Part shown: in pieces, positions 26,501 to 38,500 of the stretch
Position numbering within the stretch: position 1 is the first letter of the stretch
Layout of the letters: each line of letters starts with the position of its first letter
Assembly (NCBI GenBank): GCA_032158295.1
Contig: JASTWB010000062.1
Span: 1 to 64,000, forward strand
Length of the DNA stretch: 64,000 nucleotides
From: Pycnopodia helianthoides
Taxonomy: Eukaryota > Echinodermata > Asteroidea > Forcipulatida > Asteriidae
Reading direction: 5' to 3'
Program-made: the position numbers and the translations under genes
Notes under the pieces: generated by a model
Seen by the model: only the letters and a program-made list of their open reading frames with translations
The model's database searches: none
What the model was told of the DNA's origin: nothing

Positions 26501-29500
26501 CCTGGCAGCATCCCAGATCAAAGAGTTGGCATCTCCTGGACCACATCTACACACGAAGAAAACATCTTTCAGACGTCTGTAACACCCGTGCAATGCGTGG
26601 TGCTAACTGTTTAACAGACCATAAGCTCATCAGGTGCATTCTGAAGCTGGACTTTCATGTGCCGCATATCTATCGACCCCCTAAGGATAATTAAGCGAAG
26701 ACCCAACATCGCCAAACTGAACTCCAAAGAGGGGAAAATCTCACTATGCGTGGCTTTACACAATGTTCTGGAGACTGCATCACGGCAGCTGGAGATTCAG
26801 CCAATGGTCAGTGGGCCAGATTCTGCTCAGCTGTCTACTTTGCTTCAGTCAAATCACTTGGTCATCAACATCGAAAGAACTTCGCCTGGTTTGCGGAAAA
26901 TGACCCAGAGATAGAGGAACTGCTTTCCATCAACCCCACAGCCCTCCGTGCCCGACTTAACAGCCCTTCCTCACCTGCCCTTCCTCACCTGCTGCAATCC
27001 AACAGCATGCACAAGCAAGGTCAAACTTGCAGAGGGAACTACGACGTATGGAAGATAATTGGTGGGCAAAAAAAGCCAATGAGGTCCAAGCTCTAGCAGA
27101 CATGGGCGACTCTCGAGGCATCTTTCAGTCGCTATAGGGAATTTATGGCCCACGCCATTCAACTGCAAGCACAGTTCTCTCCTCTGATGGCAGAAAATTA
27201 ATGACTGACAAACCGGAGATCAGAGCTCGCTGGAAAGAACACTACTCTACTGTTCTTAAGTCAATCTCCCAGCAGCCCTTACGATTGGAGCTCAATGTGG
27301 CCCCAACAGTTGAACTTAGACGTGTTGTGGCTGGTATGGCAAACAACAAAGCTGCTGGTCAAGATGGAATCCCCGCAGAAGTCTATAAGCATGGTGGTGA
27401 GATACTCCTAAAGGTGCCACTCAAAATGTTTCAGCTCTTTTGGGAGCCCGGAAGATTCCGCAAGATTTCAAAGATGTTTTGATTGTTAACATATACAAGA
27501 AGAAGGGTAACCGTCAAGACTGTGACAACTACCGTGGTATTTCACTCCTTGCAATCGCTGGCAAACGTCTTGGGAAGATAATGCTCAAGCGACTTCAATC
27601 TGTAGCTAACGACATACTTCCTGAAGCACAGTGCGGATTCCGTGCAGGCCGAGGGATAGTAGACATGATTTTTACACTGCGTCAGCTTCAGGAAAAGTCT
27701 TTTGAGCAGAACATGCCTCTGTACATCGTCTTTGTTGATTTTTCAAAGGCATTTGACTCAGTCAGCCGTATGTGCCTCTGGCGTCTTTTATCAAAATATG
27801 GCTGCCCAGAAAAATTTGTTGGCATTCTTCGAGGCTTCCATGACGGCATGCAGGCACAAGTTCTTGTTGATGGTGAAGCTTCAGACCCTTTCTCTGTTGC
27901 ACAGGGCGTGAGACAGGGCTGTGTCCTGGCCCTACTTTGTTCACCCTCTTCCTGACCGCTGTACTGGATGTTGCAAACTGGGATGTTATTGACGGCGTCT
28001 ATGTAACAACTCGAACTGACGGCAAGCTCTTTAACACAAGACGTCTGAAAGCAAAGACAAAGGTCCATCAGTGGTGTGCATGTGATCTGCTCTACGCTGA
28101 CGACACTGGCCTTGTCTCACAGTGCAAAACTGGCAGAAGATTCTGGACAAGTTTGCTGCAGCATCTGCTTCCTTCGGGCTGACTATCAACATCAGAAAAA
28201 CTGAGGTACTCTACCAACCAGCTCCTGGAACTCCATACATTGAGACAAATATCGTGCTAAATGGCGAGCCACTCAAGATCGTGGACTCCTTCGTGTACCT
28301 ATGTAGCACCATTTCCAGTGACTGCAGTCTGGAGGAGGAGCTGTCCATGCGGATCTGCTCAGCCTGTGCGACCTTCGGCCGCCTGCAGACCGGCTGTGGA
28401 GTAGGCACAACATTACCAGAACAACAAAGTGCAAGGTCTACAGAGCCGTTGTACTATCCTGCCTCCTGTACAGCTCAGAGTCCTACACGCTCTACCGTAG
28501 ACACATTCACCGCCTGTCCAGGGTCTTCCTACGGCACCTGCGAACCATCCTTGGTGTAAAGTGGTCTGAACATTTGACAAACAACAAGGTACTACAGCTG
28601 GCCGGACTACTCAGCATCGAGGCAATGCTCCTGAAGCGACAGCTTTCTTGGACCGGTCATGCGGTTAGAATCTAGAGAAAGACAGAATGCCAAAAGCTGT
28701 GATGTACAGCGAGCTATTTAACAGTAAACGCAATGTTGGGCGACCAATACTCCGCTACTCCGACTGCATGAAAAAACACTTCAAGGCTGCTGCTATTGAT
28801 GTCCAGCAATGGGAAAGTACAGCTATAAATAGGACAGCCTGGCGAGCTGCAGTGCAAGCTGGATCTGTTGCAGCGGAAGTGGCAAGAGAAGCAGATGCAG
28901 ATGCTAAACGGCGTCGTCGTCATGAACAGGAGCTACAACCCCTCTGCCATCTGCTGCCTGCACACTACCGGCCTTGGAGTGTCGGCACTGTGGTAGATGT
29001 GTGAAGTCACGGATTGGACTTTTTTCTCCCGAAAGGGCCTGTGGCCGGCGTCCTACACCGGTCACCTAAATCAATTAATTTGACTATGATGTCGTCATTC
29101 TCGTTAGCGAGCTGACAGCCTATATGAACAACACAGAGCACAAGCTTATATACGTATAATATATCCGGCAGGACGTTCATAAGTATACTAATTTCAAATG
29201 TAATCAGTGATTTATGGTTAAATGTTAATGAAGCATGTAACAGGTGGTCGACTGTACTCTACATTGATGATGCATAAAAAATTACACGAAGTGATCTTAA
29301 TAAACATTGTTTGAAGTGATTTAAGAGTCATTATTATTGGTGATTATTAATTTGGCGTTTGGTGAAATTAAATTATGGAGGGCACCATCTAACAACGTGT
29401 AAAATTGTGGATTTCGTTTCTATTATACACAGTGTAAGATGCACACTAACAGTTGCTTAACAATTTTATGATCAAACGGGTAATTAGTGCTAATGAAATG

Positions 29501-32500
29501 ACTTCCTAATTGAACTTGAAACTGTTGATCTTTTTCTTGACCATAGCCTGTCAATACCTGACAAAAATTTGGCATTTTCTTAAGCAAAGAGGGCACAAAT
29601 TTTTTCTTAAGTAGTTGATTTTGAGTCAGCAGAGTGTTAATTACACATTGACACTTGTTTCGTCGTTGCACTCAAAATTTCATTTAAACGTGTAATTAGC
29701 GCAAATAAAGGGCCTTCTTAATTACACTTGGCACCATTATTGACTTTCTGAAGTACGGAAATCTGGGTCAGTGGACCATGGCATTTCAATGTATGAAGAA
29801 ATTTTGCTTGCACTCAACATTTTCATGAAATCGAATTTTGAACTTTGTTGACCTTTGACCCTTTCTTAAGCAAAGATGGCACCACTTAAAATTTTCTTAA
29901 GTAGTTGACTTTGAGTCAGCAGAGTGTCTGGTACACATTGACACTTGTTTTAGTCTTTGCACTCAAAATTTCATTGAAACGTGTAATTAGCGCTAATTAA
30001 GGGCCTTCTTAATTACACTTGGCACCAATATTGATTTTCTGAAGTACGGAAATCTGGGTCAGTGGACCATGGCATTTCAATGTATGAAGAAATTTTGCTT
30101 GCACTCAACATTTTAATGAAATCGAATTTTGACCTTTCTTGACCTTTGACCCTTTCTTAAGCAAAGATGGCACCAATTAAAATTTTCTTAAGTAGTTGAT
30201 TTTGAGTCAGCAGAGTGTCAGGTACACATTGACACTTGTTTCGTCGTTGCACTCAAAATTTCATTGAAACGTGTAATTAGCGCTAATTAAGGGCCTTCTT
30301 AATTACACTTGGCACCAATATTGATTTTCTGAAGTACGGAAATCTGGGTCAGTGGACCATGGCATTTCAATGTATGAAGAAATTTTGCTTGCACTCAACA
30401 TTTTAATGAAATCGAATTTTGACCTTTCTTGACCTTTGACCCTTTCTTAAGCAAAGATGGCACCAATTAAAATTTTCTTAAGTAGTTGATTTTGAGTCAG
30501 CAGAGTGTCAGGTACACATTGACACTTGTTTCGTCGTTGCACTCAAAATGTCATTGAAACGTGTAATTACGCTAGTTAAGGGCCTTCTTAATTACACTTG
30601 GCACCAGTATTGATTTTCTGAAGTACGGAAATCTGGGTCAGTGGACCATGGCATTTCAATGTATGAAGAAATTTTGCTTGCACTCAACATTTTCATGAAA
30701 TCGAATTTTGAACTTTGTTGACCTTTGACCCTTTCTTAAGCAAAGATGGCACCACTTAAAATTTTCTTAAGTAGTTGATTTTGAGACAGCAGAGTGTCAG
30801 GTACACATTGACACTTGTGTCGTCGTTGCACTCAAAATTTCATTGAAACGTGTAATTAGCGCTAATTAAGGGCCTTCTTAATTACACTTGGCACCAATAT
30901 TGATTTTCTGAAGTACGGAAATCTTGGTCAGTGGACCATGGCATTTCAATCTATGAAGAAATTTTGCTTGCACCCAACATTTTCATGAAATCGACTTTTG
31001 GGTTGAGTTTAGGGGGCTCCCCCCTCCCAAAGCACCACTCGGTGCGCTTAAGAATTCACATTTTAAGGTTCCCCCAGGGGGTACTATACATCCCACACTT
31101 CAAACCTTTTGCACTCAATATTTTCAATAAACCCTGCTGGGCTCCCGGACTATATTGCTTTAAATATTTTCCTCAATCAATTCCCAGAGAATAACTTGGT
31201 GGATGAATTATTGATTGGTTACTGAAATTGTCCAATCAATCGATTAACAGATTATATCACAGCATTACACTAATGATTTATAATTATTTCTGACGTTGAA
31301 TTCAGATATAACTAAACATCAATTTTATACATTAAAGGAACATTACAGAATTGGTTTTTGCTAACAAAACAGTTGCTGGCAGTGTAAGCACTTTATGTAA
31401 TCCACCATATACATAAACTGACAAACCTGTAGAAGTTCGAGATCGATCGGCCATCTGGGTCACAAGAAAATAGTGAAAACCGATTACACATTTGCATGAA
31501 ATCATTCATATAGATTCAACAAATGAATAAAACGCTCACTGAGTGATAAACTCCAATCGGAAAATTAGTTTATTTAGTTCTCATCAAATATGGCATTTCA
31601 GACAGAAATATTTCAAGGGATGTTTTCTACTATCATCATCATTAGACCCTGTATGTTTTATGTAAATCTGTGATCAAAAAGTATATTTTACAAGTTTTGT
31701 TCTTACCAATTCTGTAACGTTCCTTTAATATTTACAGGGTATACAAGATAAAAACAACCTGACAGACTTTGCAGAACCACTTATCGGTGAGCAGGCCAAA
31801 GGAACTTGTGTTTATCAAGGAATCGGGCCAGGAATATACAAGGCCCTTAAACAGGTAAAATAATTCAAAGAATCAAGTAAAAAGGAAAGTACATACCGTG
31901 TGTCGTGTCAGTACAAAAATGTTGTATACCGATTTTGCAAAAATGTTGTTTCTTGCATGAAAATGCTCTGTACAAAAATGTTGTATCTCAGCGTGTAGGC
32001 CTAATTGTTTCGTGTGTACATCCGGGCTATTTTAAAGTTTTGACAATTTCAAACTCACGCGTAACGTAAGTGCTATTTCATAAGGAGACACAACATTTGT
32101 GCACTGACGGAACGACATGTAAATGAAGTCCTTCCTTTATAACAAATTCTACCCCTATTCCTTTTGTTGTTGCTTACGGCTCCTTCACTCCTTGTTACTA
32201 AGGCAGTATCTGAAATGGCAGCTATGGTTAGGCTTACGACTCAATGCTAAGGATGTTGCTAAGGGCGTCCTTTACTCGAAACTTATAATGATGCAGAAAT
32301 CTAGCCGTAGCCGTAGGACCCAGACTTATTCTCTATGGTCTTGTTAGCCCCTACTGGAAAGTGTTACTTAACTCTTTCACTCCGTAATAGAATTTTCGAA
32401 TTTCGTGCCGTTTGTACGGAATTAATTATTGGACGCCGCCATCTAATGTGTCAATAATACCCTTGGCGCGATGGAAAGCCAAAGGCAGCGACTCAAAGCC

Positions 32501-35500
32501 GCTGCAACTAGGGTCAGAGGTCATCCAGATGGCAATACGGCATAAATTATGCAAAAAAGGCACATGTCATGGGGATGCCCCGAGTATCTACAGTGACGTC
32601 AACGAGCCGCATTTCTGTGAGCCGCTGTGAGCAGCTCATGGTAGCAAAAGAGTTAATAATTATCTGTTATCATACATTTAGAATAAAGCGTCCTGGCAAC
32701 TCTATACAATAGCCACCTTCTACTGGCGGTCAGTCGGCAACTCAGAGCAAGTGATAGAATGCGGAAGACGAGCCCTTCATTTTGCTTCTCAGTAAGTAAA
32801 ACCATCGACCATACACTCCCCAACTCTTACAGTCCAATTAGAAGATTTTAGTAGATTTCGTTCAACAAAGACTTTACATTGGAAGAGGATTCCAGGAAGG
32901 CAGAACTTCAAATTTCACACAACCATCCCAAGTCCTCCAAAATCCATCACCTGAAAATATTAGAATTTTAAGGATTATTGTACTGTACCCCACACCACCC
33001 ACTCTTAGCATGAGGCCAGGCACACCAATCTTATCAGAGTCCGAATATTAGGGTTTTGAGTTACCTTAGAGTGGAGTATTTTGATGGATTTGGTACTGTA
33101 CCCACAAACCACACGCCCTTAGCATGAGGCCAGGCATACCAATCTTATCAGAGTCCAAATATTAGGGCTTTGAGTTACAATGTACTTAGAGTCGAGTATT
33201 ATGATGGATTTGGTACTGTGTACACACAAACCACCCACTCTTAGCGTGAGGCCAGGCATACCATATTATCATTTTTTTTCCTTCTTTTTTTTCTTCTTGG
33301 TTTTCTCTTTCGGTAGCAAAGACAAGAACATAGTTTTGGTGAATATGGCCAGTGTACTCCATCGTAGCCATTATTCAGCATCGGCAGCCATCCTGGCTGA
33401 AACGGCCCTGGAATCTGGAGAAGAGTTGGCCAAGCTGCATCTACTACTTGGCAGTATATATGCGGTATGTTTATTATCCATGTTCAGGGGCATAAGATGT
33501 GTTTTCCACTGATGTACCCGAGGCCCGATTACACAAACAACTAAGGTTCATCTTAAGATGAGTTGCCAGTGTCACCATAGTGATTTGTATTGCGACAGAC
33601 TCGTGTACTGTGGACTTAGTCTCCACAGTCTCCTTTGGAATTTTGTGGGCAGGACAGTATACTGACAGTATAATAGGGTTAAAGAGGATGGGCAAGGGTG
33701 ATTGAAGCAGGCCTCAAACTTCAACATTTTTAGGGCAAGGACACTTTGGCCTTGGAGCAAGCCAAATTTTGGAGGGCACCAAGGCCAGTAGATTGGGCAC
33801 CAAGGCCAAAAATGCAATTTAAAAAAAGGCACGAAGGCCATCAATAAACACTGTAATGCATTAGTTACCCCAAGTTTTTTATACACACAATTCAAAATAT
33901 ATAAATTGGAAAATTGGAAAATTAAAAATATATAAATTGGAAAATTGGAAAATTAAAAATATATAAATTGGAAAATTGGCCAGAGGTTCCCCTATGGGTG
34001 GTTAACCCGATAAAACAATTTGCATGAATAAAATATTGATAAATCACATCTTATTCATAAACAAACTGTAAAACTGTAAAGCCACCAGATGTCAACACAC
34101 TTTCCAGGTTAAAAAGAACACAACATCCACCACTCCTATGACTATGAGTCAAAAAACCAGGTCACAAAAGTACAAAGACACCGCATGCGTGGAGTATTAC
34201 AAACTAAAACAATTGTATAACAAACTGTAGAGGTTTAACCACAGAGACACCACACAGGCGGCTTGTCTTTTGAGTGAAGCAAGAGTACATTTGTATAACA
34301 AACTGTAGAGGATTAAGATAAGAGGAACTGGGTCTCAATAGGTGGGGCCAACATTAAATAACGAAAAGGATCTCCATCTGTAGGCTTCGTCTGTGTAGAA
34401 AAGTTTGTTTTTTCGTAATCATTGACAACTGTGTAAAAAGTATTCAGAAAAATCGCAGCAGCTGATGCTTCTAAACAACTTCGATAATGTATTTAACTTC
34501 TACTAAAAAGGGCACCACTGCCAACAGGGAATAAGGGCACGGCATCTATGGCTTTGAAGAAGATGATTTTTGGAGGGGCACAACGGCCAGTAACAAGGGC
34601 ACCGACGGCCATGGCCGTCGTGGCCGCCGGGAAGTTTGAGGCCTGTTGAAGTTGACGTTACTTTTTAGTTTTCTGCTTTCTATAATTTGTTGCATCTTTT
34701 GTGACATTACATTAACAAAAGAAGTGATATTTGCAGGGAGTTTTTACTCCGTTCACTAGCCCGCCGCCTAAATTATTTTATCAAAATCCCGTAAATGAGG
34801 GCAGCAAACAAAACATGACGTCACTGTACGTACTAAATCCACAGATGGTCTGTACTGAGCAATGCTTCAAAGAGTAACAACGAACAGCCGTTTGACAGAG
34901 GGGTACGTACTGCGACGTCACGATTTTTTGAATTTTTGGAGACAGCTTTCTGGCACCGACTGCTGTTGTTCCGATTTTGCCTGAAGGCGGGGGTGAAAAG
35001 AGGCTTGGAAACTGCGTTGTAAATGAATAACCATTCATTCTGTAACTCTGTCACAGTGTTTTCTTGGTAGATATAGGTGTATTTAGGGATGTAAAACGTT
35101 TGTTAACCCTAACAGACTAGACCCTTGGGTAAACATACTGCCCAAATCCTTCAATATCCTTCGGATTAAAGTGGTAATAAACCTAAAGTGCCCAAATCCT
35201 TCAATATCCTTCAACTTATTGTAAGTATACATATTAGCCCAATCCTTCAAAATCCTTTTGAGACAGAAGTTAGGGAGTCAAAAAATGTCAAAAAAGCCCA
35301 AAACCTTCAGAATCCTATTTTGGCTAAGCTGCATAATACATAAAACCTTCAAAATCCTCCTATGTAAAAACAGCCCGGTAGCGCAAGTCCTGCGAAATCC
35401 TACCCTAACAAAAACTCATTTTAGCCCAAAGCCTTCGAAATCCTCCTGTGTTGCAGATCCCTAATAGCCCAAATCCTTCACAATCCTGCACTTTGGCAAT

Positions 35501-38500
35501 GAGGATATTGTAGGACTTGGGTTCTTTAGGGTTAAAGAGTGACCTCTAGCGTGGCCCAACCACTTTAAATAATCAGCCTTACTTAAAAGTTAGATCCAGC
35601 AACTGTTTTGTTAGCAAAACCCAATTCTGTAATGTTCCTTTAATGTATAATATTGATGTTTAGTTATATCTGAATTCAACGTCAGAAATGATTATAAATC
35701 ATCATCAGATTTTAAGAGAAGATGTGGACAAGTTACATCTATCTGCCTGCCCTCCTTCAAAGTGTTTCTTTTTCTTTTTCAGACGATTGGAGAGTATGAT
35801 CGATCTGTCTCACATTTTGAGCAATCAATAAATCTTGGTATCACTGATTCATGTTGGGCACAACGCCGTATTTATGCTGTGCGATGTCATCAGAAGCTTG
35901 AACAAGCCCTGGAGGCACAGCATTTGTGAGTATCAATTATGTTGTTTAAAGGCACTAGACACTATTGGTAATTACTCAAAATAATTGTTAGCATAAAAAC
36001 TTTGTTGGTAACGAGCAATGAAGAGCTATTGATAGTATAAAACATTGTGAGAAACGGCTCCCTCTGAAGTAACGTAGTTTTTGAGAAAGAAGTAATTTCT
36101 CAGTAAAGTATTTGAATTGATCTTGAGACCTCGACCTCACGCGTGAGGTCTCGGACCTCACGCGTGAGGTCTCGAAATCAAGCATCTGAAAGCACACAAC
36201 TTCGTGTGACAAGGGTGTTTTTTGTTCCATTATTATTTCGCAACTCCGACGACCAATTGAGTTCAAATTTTCAAAGGTTTGTTATTTTGTGCATATGTTG
36301 AGATACACCAAGTGAGAAGACTGGTCTTTGACAATTACCAAAGGTGTCCAGTGTCTTTAAATCGATCAGCGGTAACATTTTCAATCAGGAATAAAAATGT
36401 AAATGTTTTGAAAGAGTCATTTTACCAAACACACTTTCTGATGAAGAAAAAAACGATAGAGTTTTGGTTTTACTCTATCACAGAATGGGATTGGTGACAG
36501 GCATTACTGTCCTAGTCCTGCGGAAAGAAACTTTGATTAAAAAACGTTAATTTTGTGTTTTATTTCAGGTCTTTACAGTGAACTCTGTCAGAGCTTCAGG
36601 GTATAAGATAAAACAAGACGAGTTTGAGCAAGTTCAGAAGAAAATGAAGGTGGCTCAATGCAGAGTGGAGGAGCAGTTTGAATCCAATCTTAGTTACCAC
36701 AGACATCGACTCATGAGAGGAATGGGTAATAATAACAACTTTTATCAGATATTTTTTTGCCGAAATTCTTTGATGCATCTCTTTGGAAAAACCTTTGTAT
36801 CGTCTCATAGTGAAGTAGTGTTTTTGGCTTCTAATGGGAGACTTTGAAACGCTAGGTGGCAGCAGACTCGCCAGGTAAATGTCCATTGTTTACATAGTTC
36901 TGAGCATGCGCAAAATTCCGAGAACAATGGATTTTACGGGTAAGTCTGCTGCCAACTAGCGTCACAAAAAGTCTCCCATTGAATATTTAGTAATACAGCT
37001 TTTAGAAGGTGTTGAGCTGAATCTTCAGTTAGAATAAATTGTTAACAAAAATATTGAATAACATGTGTTAACCTTCTGAATAAAAGCATTATCTTTTTAT
37101 TTAATATTCTTCCAGGAGACACAAAAAAACAAATGTTGTTATCTTTGTAATAAATTTCCTACGCCCTTTAAAGATATAGGCCCAATATTTGGCTGATTTG
37201 TTGTGAAAGTTTTGATTTAAATTTGGAATAGCTATTTTTGTAGATTCAAGAAAGTTGTAAGCTTTCACTTAAAGTAGCGAGTAAAAAAAATTTGTTTGGA
37301 AGAAGCATTATCTCTCAAAAAAATTTAAGAGAAAACATTTTAAAAACACCAACATTTCAGCAAAAACAGGGCCATGCAACTGAGACGAAAAAACCACTCC
37401 TTTGGAATGAAAGTTCACAAATTTTTTCCTTCATGTGTTAGAGCAATGTATTTGAGACCAAAGTGGTCCTTAAAATGTTTGAATATGTGCGAGATTTGCA
37501 CTGGTCTATAGAGCATGTTACCTTTGTTTACACAGTGGTGACCTTGTACATTCTAATGCATTTCCTGACGGGCAAGATACTTAACAGGCCATATGGGAAA
37601 TTTTACATTTTGTGTCATAATTTTCACATAAATTCAAGACTTGCAAAAGCAACAGCTGTACAGCTTTTGAGATGTTCCCCCTTTCTTCATATCATAAGTT
37701 GAGAAAAATCAGACAGTGCAATCTCCATAACACATAAGATTTGTTGTATTCTTTCCTTGAGCTGTGTACAAGCTTTGCCTGTATTAAGTCCAGGCTCTGT
37801 GGCTCTTTTGTAAACATGTGACAGGTCACATGGTCTATTGACATTGTGTTGACATTGTGTTAAAAAATTATTTTGTTTTTTTTAGCTGACAATCCTCACT
37901 GTGAAGTGAAAGATAACCGAGATGGTTCCCAATCAGTGATGTGCACCCACGGTACTCAACCTGATCTTAGCATCTTTGGAATTCCTCTCCAAGAAGATCA
38001 GGTAAGTCTCAAAGAAACCGTCTTGGGATTTCTTCCATTGGAATCAGTGTAACGATAGTGAGGCTGTTCATGTAATTTGTAATCAACCATATACATGAAA
38101 TAACAGTAAGCCTTCAGACCTAAATTAATCAATGATGTTTTTTTATCCCAACCAATCCTGTTTAAGACGTTTAATTTTCCAAATGATGGTTTTTCTTGGT
38201 AGGGTGTTGAGATGGTTGACACAGCCACTATTAGAAACAACTGTCTGCAGCTTCCGAATGGGGTGAGTCAGCTTTTTTCTCAAAATCTCCTTGAGCCTTC
38301 AAGTTTTTCTTGAAAGAAGTGGAGCAGTCACCAAAGAGAGAAAGAAATAGTCCACTTGGTGTCCAAACCTGTAGTTTTGTATTTCTGGTGATGCACAGAG
38401 TCTGTAAAGCTCGTGAATTGTAACATCTGGGAGGTTCTAGGTTTGAAATAAAGGGGAACCAAAGCCAGCAAGCCGTTTTCAGGATTTATTATTTTTGTCA

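Larger units (their letters stand above)
24557..31152. mobile_element. 6.6 kb foldback element with tandem-repeat arms enclosing a LINE
   Basis: The outer ends are exact inverted matches beginning TAGTCCGGGAGCCCAGCAGG, flanked by TAT on both sides (24554-24556 and 31153-31155), a possible 3 bp target duplication. The left arm is 24557-26140 and the right arm 29246-31152. Both start with about 170 bp of unique terminal DNA, continue as a tandem array of roughly 290 bp repeats, then about 250-400 bp of unique inner DNA ending at TGTAGAGTACAGTCGACC. The centre (26141-29245) is a 5'-truncated LINE. The architecture recalls foldback transposons such as Drosophila FB and the sea urchin TU elements, but no transposase is seen. 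It sits in TTC17-like intron 2. Confidence 0.88.
24392..31737 (+). other. TTC17-like intron 2, expanded by transposons
   Basis: This 7.3 kb intron is almost entirely occupied by the 6.6 kb foldback element (24557-31152) and a TTAA-flanked MITE (31332-31728). Only about 165 bp at the 5' side and 180 bp between the two elements look like unique intron sequence. Confidence 0.8.

Noticed and set aside
27688..28068. Minus-strand 126-codon frame in the LINE
   Set aside because: It is the shadow of the reverse transcriptase coding strand.
35140..35521. CRISPR-like repeat-spacer pattern
   Set aside because: The context is a eukaryotic intron, repeats are imperfect, one copy is inverted and there are no cas genes; kept only as an odd tandem motif.
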